From NCBI GenBank assembly GCA_964392615.1, contig CAYMRB010000474.1, forward strand, positions 1-7,598: a stretch of 7,598 bases of DNA, in the 5' to 3' direction. The notes beneath the pieces are model-generated. The model did not search any database. It saw only the letters and a program-made list of their open reading frames with translations, and had not been told where the DNA came from. A program made the translations under genes and the position numbers. Position 1 is the first letter of the stretch. Each line of letters opens with the position of its first letter. Origin of the DNA: CAYMRB01 sp964392615. GTDB taxonomy: Bacteria; Planctomycetota; UBA8108. Positions 5,701 to 7,598 of this stretch are shown here, one piece after another.

Positions 5701-7283
5701 TGACAGTACGCGCGATCGAATCGAACCCCGCTGGCGGCAAGTGCGTCGATGTTCGGAGTGCGGATCTCCTCCGCGCCGTAGCAGCCGAGCTCCGGACGGA
5801 GATCGTCGACGGCGATGAAGAGGATGTTGGGACGGCTCTCGCCGGGCTTGCCGCGTTGTCTCTCCTTGGCACGGCTGGTCGCACCGGCGACCGGAGCGAA
5901 GGTCGTCGGACCGAGCGCTCGAAGCTCGGCGAGCTTGTCCGAGTGCTCGGGCTTCGCGGCGAGGTTCGTCCATTCGTGAGGATCGGACTCGATGTGGTAC
6001 AGCTCCTCGCCGCCCTCGACGTAGCGGATGTACCGCCAGCTCTCGGTGCTGAGTCCGAACGAGCCGACTCGGTGCAGATAGGTCAGCGAGACGTGGTGCC
6101 ACGTCGATGTCGGGTCTCTGAGGAGCGGGACCAGACTCGGGCCGTCGTGACTCGCCTTGGACGGCAGGCCGCACAGCTCGGTCAGCGTCGGAAAGATGCT
6201 GAGGAGGTTGACCGGTTTCGAGCAGACGCTCCCCGCCGTCGTGCCTTGCGGGAGGCCGGGAGCTCCCGGAGGCACGCGGATGACGAACGGCACTCTCGTG
6301 ACCCGTCGCCACACGGTGAACTTCTGCCAGTGCTGCTTCTCGCCGAGGTGCCAGCCGTGGTCGCTCCACAACACGACGACGGTGTTGTCTCGATGCGGGC
6401 TCTTCTCGAGCGTATCGATCACGCGACCGAGCATGGCATCGGCGAAGGCGATCGACGCGAGATAGGCCTGGATGGCCCGCTTCCACTGACCGTGCTCGCG
6501 GATGTGCGCGAAGTAGCGATTCGGGCCGTGCCTCTTGCCAGCGGGCGGGAGGTCGTCGAGGTCGTCTGTCTTGTATCCCGGTGGCAGCTGGATGCTGTCC
6601 AGAGGGAAGAGATCGAAGTACTTCTTCGGGACGAACCACGGCTCGTGCGGCCGGTAGATGCCGCAGGCGAGGAAGAACGGCTTGTCCTGCTGCACCATGA
6701 GCTTGGCGCTCACCCAGTCGGCGACCTTGGCATCGCCGCCGAACTCGTCGTCGGTGACGTCGAACGCGTGCCAGTCCGTCTCGACGTATTGCCACGGCCC
6801 GCCACGCGGGAGCGATTTCGGTCGCTTGCCCCAGGGAACGTGCGGCGGGAAGGGGTTCTCCGTCTCCTTCTCGGGGTAGTACTCGTCCCAGGATCGGGCG
6901 TCGATGAAGTAGTGCAGGATCTTGCCCGAGCCGCCGGCCCAATACCCGTGCCTCGAGAAGTACTTCGGCAACAGCTCGGCGTCGGGAAGAACCTCGCGCA
7001 TCTTCTGACCGTTCCGATACAGACCGGAACGATGCGGCGAGATGCCGGTCATGATCGCTGTGCGCGACGGGTTGCAGGCCGGCGCCGGACAATGCGCGTT
7101 GTCGAAGAGCACCCCCGACGCGGCGAGCTTGTCGAGGTTCGGCGTCTTCACCTGCGGATGCCCGCCGAGACAGCCGACCCAATCGTTCAAATCGTCGACG
7201 GAGATGAACAGGACGTTCGGGGCGGTCTCTGCACCGGAGCCCGTTGCGCAGGCGAGAAGGCAGACGAAGAGTGCGAATCGCAT
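2778..7283 (-). CDS. Secreted triple-sulfatase fusion protein with an embedded VHL-beta-like domain
   Basis: About 1501 residues; single sulfatases usually have 450-550. Numbering is from the ATG at 7283. Residues 1-18 form a signal peptide (FALFVCLLACATG, SGA-ET cleavage). Module 1 (21-459) and module 2 (485-942) resemble iduronate-2-sulfatase; module 3 (1053-1481) resembles N-sulfoglucosamine sulfohydrolase. A VHL-like beta domain lies at 965-1035, followed by a Lys/Ala-rich linker. Each module has its own CxPSR formylglycine motif (C70, C532, C1100), an N-terminal Asp-Asp metal pair, a C-terminal DH or DN metal pair and a normal sulfatase C-terminal end, so all three look catalytically complete. 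Modules 2 and 3 have no signal peptide or start of their own, which argues for a true fusion. Expected action: hydrolysis of sulfate esters or N-sulfate on terminal sugars in the periplasm, after formylglycine formation by an enzyme not in this window. The ATG at 7283 starts directly at a short signal peptide with GGAAG four bases upstream. The ATG at 7325 has a better AGGAG at nine bases and adds 14 basic residues; it is a real alternative. Confidence 0.9.
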   Translation of the reverse strand: MRFALFVCLLACATGSGAETAPNVLFISVDDLNDWVGCLGGHPQVKTPNLDKLAASGVLFDNAHCPAPACNPSRTAIMTGISPHRSGLYRNGQKMREVLPDAELLPKYFSRHGYWAGGSGKILHYFIDARSWDEYYPEKETENPFPPHVPWGKRPKSLPRGGPWQYVETDWHAFDVTDDEFGGDAKVADWVSAKLMVQQDKPFFLACGIYRPHEPWFVPKKYFDLFPLDSIQLPPGYKTDDLDDLPPAGKRHGPNRYFAHIREHGQWKRAIQAYLASIAFADAMLGRVIDTLEKSPHRDNTVVVLWSDHGWHLGEKQHWQKFTVWRRVTRVPFVIRVPPGAPGLPQGTTAGSVCSKPVNLLSIFPTLTELCGLPSKASHDGPSLVPLLRDPTSTWHHVSLTYLHRVGSFGLSTESWRYIRYVEGGEELYHIESDPHEWTNLAAKPEHSDKLAELRALGPTTFAPVAGATSRAKERQRGKPGESRPNILFIAVDDLRPELGCYGAEEIRTPNIDALAASGVRFDRAYCQSAVCNPSRASILTGKRPDEIRVWDLRAHFRDLNPDIVTLPQHFKRHGYYAVAHGKVFHNPLPDRQSWSEPNHWPERAKTWTADGRRQLARQRRKMRADGKSEVAIQRMRAPATEVQHVADSQTPDGEIADQAIASLRRLATNKERPFFLATGFIRPHLPFVAPREYWDLYDRGSLALAKNDHLPDGAPAMAMNTMYELRDYMDFAGTPSPANGALSVDQQRRLKHGYYACVSLIDAQVGRLLRELDTLGIADETIVVLWGDHGWKLGEHRSWCKQTNYEIDTRVPLIVRAPGATANGSATDALVELVDVYPTLCDLAGIPTPSGLGGMSMTPLLAKPNRAWKTAAFSQFRRRVKGVEYVGYAMRTESHRLVEWREKTTGKITATELYDHRVDAAEDRNIAGSSKVVEELRAMLHTSVPLRTWPRAWGLRSAKGTAGVSMRLENGLDEPIDIFWIDFNGSRRHRVVLEPGKKWDADTFESHIFVAVGKETGYHQVLRSATNTSNVIIGKAAGKKAAAAAGPARRPNVVVLMADDWSWPHAGILGDPTVKTPNIDRVARVGVLFTNAFVSTPSCTPSRLSVLTGQHHWRLKEGDSLGGSLREEYDVYTEMLQKSGYRLGRFGKGVWPSKHTFRERDSFGERFRSFDEFIRTRQPGEPFCYWHGGKNPHRPYQWRRGVEDGIALDGIDVPACLPDDEAVRIDLADYYWEVQRFDREVGEVVDRLEAMGELENTVVVVSGDNGMPFPRCKATLYDLGTRVPLAVRWGAKVKGNRRVEDFVSLCDLAPTFLEAAGLKRGESMTGRSLLPILLSGKSGRVEPSRTHVLTGMERHVYSWPSRALRNRDYLYIRNYGPATWPTGEVPGENPKYDFATEPWPTGRGAFSFNIDPSPTKQFLRWHREDPNVRRVAALSFSPRPDEELYDLNTDPEQVRNVAADASYRRVLSRLRTLLDAELVASQDPRAVAAEGTVERDSGGP
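2841..4127 (-). other. Sulfatase module 3 (N-sulfoglucosamine sulfohydrolase-like)
   Basis: Residues 1053-1481 of the fusion. Motifs: NVVVLMADDWSWPHAG (D1060/D1061), SCTPSRLSVLTGQ (C1100), GRFGKGVW, YWHGGKNPHRPYQW, LADYYWEVQRFDREVGEVVD, and SGDNGMPFPRCKATLYDLGT (D1265/N1266). The DNG-PFP-LY-GT arrangement is that of heparan N-sulfatase (SGSH)-type enzymes, now grouped in S1_8 and related subfamilies. It ends with ELYDLNTDPEQVRNVAA, a complete C-terminal subdomain, plus about 20 low-information residues. The family is clear; N-sulfatase versus O-sulfatase specificity cannot be read from sequence alone. Confidence 0.84.
4128..4181 (-). other. Lys/Ala-rich interdomain linker
   Basis: The residues GKAAGKKAAAAAGPARRP join the VHL-like domain to sulfatase module 3. 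They are low-complexity, basic and proline-containing, and probably act as a flexible or exposed hinge. Confidence 0.6.
4179..4391 (-). other. VHL-beta-like domain between sulfatase modules 2 and 3
   Basis: Residues 965-1035 of the fusion are not part of a sulfatase fold. The segment reads MRLENGLDEPIDIFWIDFNG, then a basic stretch, then VVLEPGKKW and DTFESHIFVAVG. Compared from memory with the human VHL beta domain, three blocks match in order and spacing: VWLNFDG with FWIDFNG, TLPPG with VLEPG, and SYRGHLWLF with TFESHIFVA. Of the five human residues that line the hydroxyproline pocket, Trp88 (W981 here) and His115 (H1008) are kept, Ser111 is Thr, Tyr98 is Arg and Trp117 is Phe. A beta-sandwich used for binding or as a spacer is inferred; hydroxyproline binding is not shown. 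Confidence 0.75.
4458..5831 (-). other. Sulfatase module 2 (iduronate-2-sulfatase-like, closest to the human enzyme)
   Basis: Residues 485-942 of the fusion, following a basic linker of about 25 residues. Motifs: PNILFIAVDDLRPELGCYG (D493/D494), VCNPSRASILTGKRPD (C532), the GKVFHN pair that holds the sulfate in iduronate-2-sulfatase, FIRPHLPFVAPREYWDLY, HGYYACVSLIDAQVGRLL, and GDHGWKLGEH (D789/H790). The DDLRPELGCYG, HGYYA and DHGWKLGEH blocks line up well, from memory, with human iduronate-2-sulfatase. The module ends in ELYDHRVDAAEDRNIA, the usual sulfatase tail, so it is complete. The substrate is unknown; sulfated fucose or uronic acid are candidates. Confidence 0.87.
5907..7223 (-). other. 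Sulfatase module 1 (iduronate-2-sulfatase-like)
   Basis: Residues 21-459 of the fusion. Seen in order: APNVLFISVDDLNDW (metal-binding D30/D31), the formylglycine motif ACNPSRTAIMTG (C70), GKILHYF, YRPHEPWFVPKKYFDLF, the second metal pair in SDHGWHLGEKQHW (D308/H309), and a C-terminal ELYHIESDPHEWTNLA. The order and spacing follow iduronate-2-sulfatase-like S1 enzymes, and DHGWHLGEKQHW is typical of that group in Planctomycetes. The exact SulfAtlas subfamily (S1_7 seems likely) and the substrate are inferred. It lacks the GCYG and KVFH signatures seen in module 2 (here GCLG and KILH), so the two modules are diverged, not a recent copy of each other. Confidence 0.85.
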
Positions 7284-7287
7284 GACG

Positions 7288-7339
7288 CTTCCGCGCGGTT
7301 GACGGCTCGGTTTCCCTGGACTCATTCCTAGCGTCTCCT
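7288..7339 (-). promoter_or_regulatory. Two competing ribosome binding sites for the sulfatase fusion
   Basis: GGAAG (complement of 7288-7292) lies four bases before the ATG at 7283. AGGAG (complement of 7335-7339) lies nine bases before an in-frame ATG at 7325. The inner start gives a conventional short signal peptide. The outer start has the better binding site and gives a longer basic n-region. Sequence alone does not settle which is used, and both may be. Confidence 0.45.
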
Positions 7340-7489
7340 GTTGCGATGGTCGCCGTCGCGACTTTGGCACGATCGGATCAGAGTACTCGAGTGCCGTCCG
7401 ACGGGGCCAGGTGGCGATTCCTCTCGTGATGGCGACTCTGCCGGGGTGCACCCGCGGTCCTGCGATTCCCGCGTCGGCAGCAGTGCGGC

Positions 7490-7573
7490 GTCGGAGTCGG
7501 CGTCGGAGTCGGAGTCGGAGTCGGAGTCGGCGTCGGAGTCGGCGTCGGAGTCGGAGTCGGAGTCGGAGTCGGA
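7490..7573 (+). repeat. Hexanucleotide tandem array, 14 units of GTCGGA/GTCGGC
   Basis: Fourteen uninterrupted 6-base units span 84 bases. Eleven are GTCGGA and three are GTCGGC (units 2, 7 and 9). The only variation is the last base of the unit. The array lies about 165 bases upstream of the annotated inner ATG of the next coding region (the minus-strand sulfatase fusion starting at 7325 or 7283). Because the unit is a multiple of three, length change would not shift a frame. It is likely to be prone to replication slippage. Confidence 0.95.
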
Positions 7574-7598
7574 GCGCCGGTGAAAACCGACAAGGAGT

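Larger units (their letters stand above)
7284..7598. other. Region upstream of the sulfatase fusion without a convincing gene
   Basis: This stretch carries the ribosome binding sites of the fusion gene, the overlapping palindromes GAGTACTC and ACTCGAGT (7381-7392), and the hexanucleotide array. All frames through the array are free of stops and so give long but uninformative translations. On the minus strand one frame is open from the right edge to a TAG at 7328-7330, two bases before the ATG at 7325. It could be the end of an upstream gene, but apart from Ser-Asp and Ala-Asp repeats it contains nothing recognisable. No clear promoter was found. Confidence 0.5.

Noticed and set aside
5101..7182. 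Second minus-strand frame of 693 codons overlapping the sulfatase modules
   Set aside because: Same strand but a shifted frame; its translation is Arg/Ala-rich and has none of the sulfatase motifs found in the main frame.
5856..7331. Plus-strand frame of 491 codons opposite sulfatase module 1
   Set aside because: Explained as a shadow of GC-biased codons; it has no signal peptide, domain or convincing ribosome binding site.
7284..7451. N-terminal extension of the sulfatase fusion to a GTG at 7451
   Set aside because: It would place 56 low-information residues before the signal peptide. The ATG codons at 7283 and 7325 are better supported.
7490..7573. CRISPR array
   Set aside because: The units are contiguous hexamers with no spacers.
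7378..7593. Small minus-strand gene with a Pro-Thr repeat
   Set aside because: It starts at TTG near the edge, and after the repeat the translation looks random. Silent variation in the repeat is suggestive but also fits the plus-strand Val-Gly frame, so the array is listed only as a repeat.

Overview
The window is GC-rich bacterial DNA holding three genes for exported proteins and one simple-repeat region. The combination of a secreted GH95 fucosidase, several formylglycine sulfatases and a DUF1570-type protein suggests a polysaccharide-degrading member of the Planctomycetes (PVC superphylum). This is a judgement from gene content only; no rRNA or marker gene is present. Strong Shine-Dalgarno sequences precede at least two genes. 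Strong third-position GC bias creates many long shadow frames, which were left out.

Layout. Bases 1-1093 (minus) are the N-terminal half of a GH95 alpha-L-fucosidase-like protein that runs off the left edge. Bases 1094-1193 are a 100-base divergent intergenic region. Bases 1194-2699 (plus) encode a secreted 501-residue protein: an N-terminal concanavalin-like beta-sandwich followed by a DUF1570-like gluzincin domain whose zinc motif has lost its second histidine. After a short convergent gap, 2778-7283 (minus) encode one exceptionally long protein (about 1501 residues) with a signal peptide and three complete sulfatase modules in a row. Two modules resemble iduronate-2-sulfatase and the third resembles N-sulfoglucosamine sulfohydrolase. 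Between modules 2 and 3 lies a segment that resembles the von Hippel-Lindau (VHL) beta domain. Bases 7284-7598 contain no convincing gene but carry a 14-unit GTCGGA/GTCGGC hexanucleotide array at 7490-7573.

How the parts may work together. GH95 enzymes release terminal fucose, and sulfatases of these classes remove sulfate from terminal sugars. The locus therefore looks like part of a system that takes apart a sulfated, fucose-containing glycan (sulfated fucan or a heparan-like or fucosylated glycan), probably in the periplasm. The main points of interest are the three-sulfatase fusion, its embedded VHL-like domain, and the apparently inactivated peptidase-like neighbour. No transporter, SusC/D pair, regulator or formylglycine-generating enzyme is visible here, so the pathway assignment is inference.
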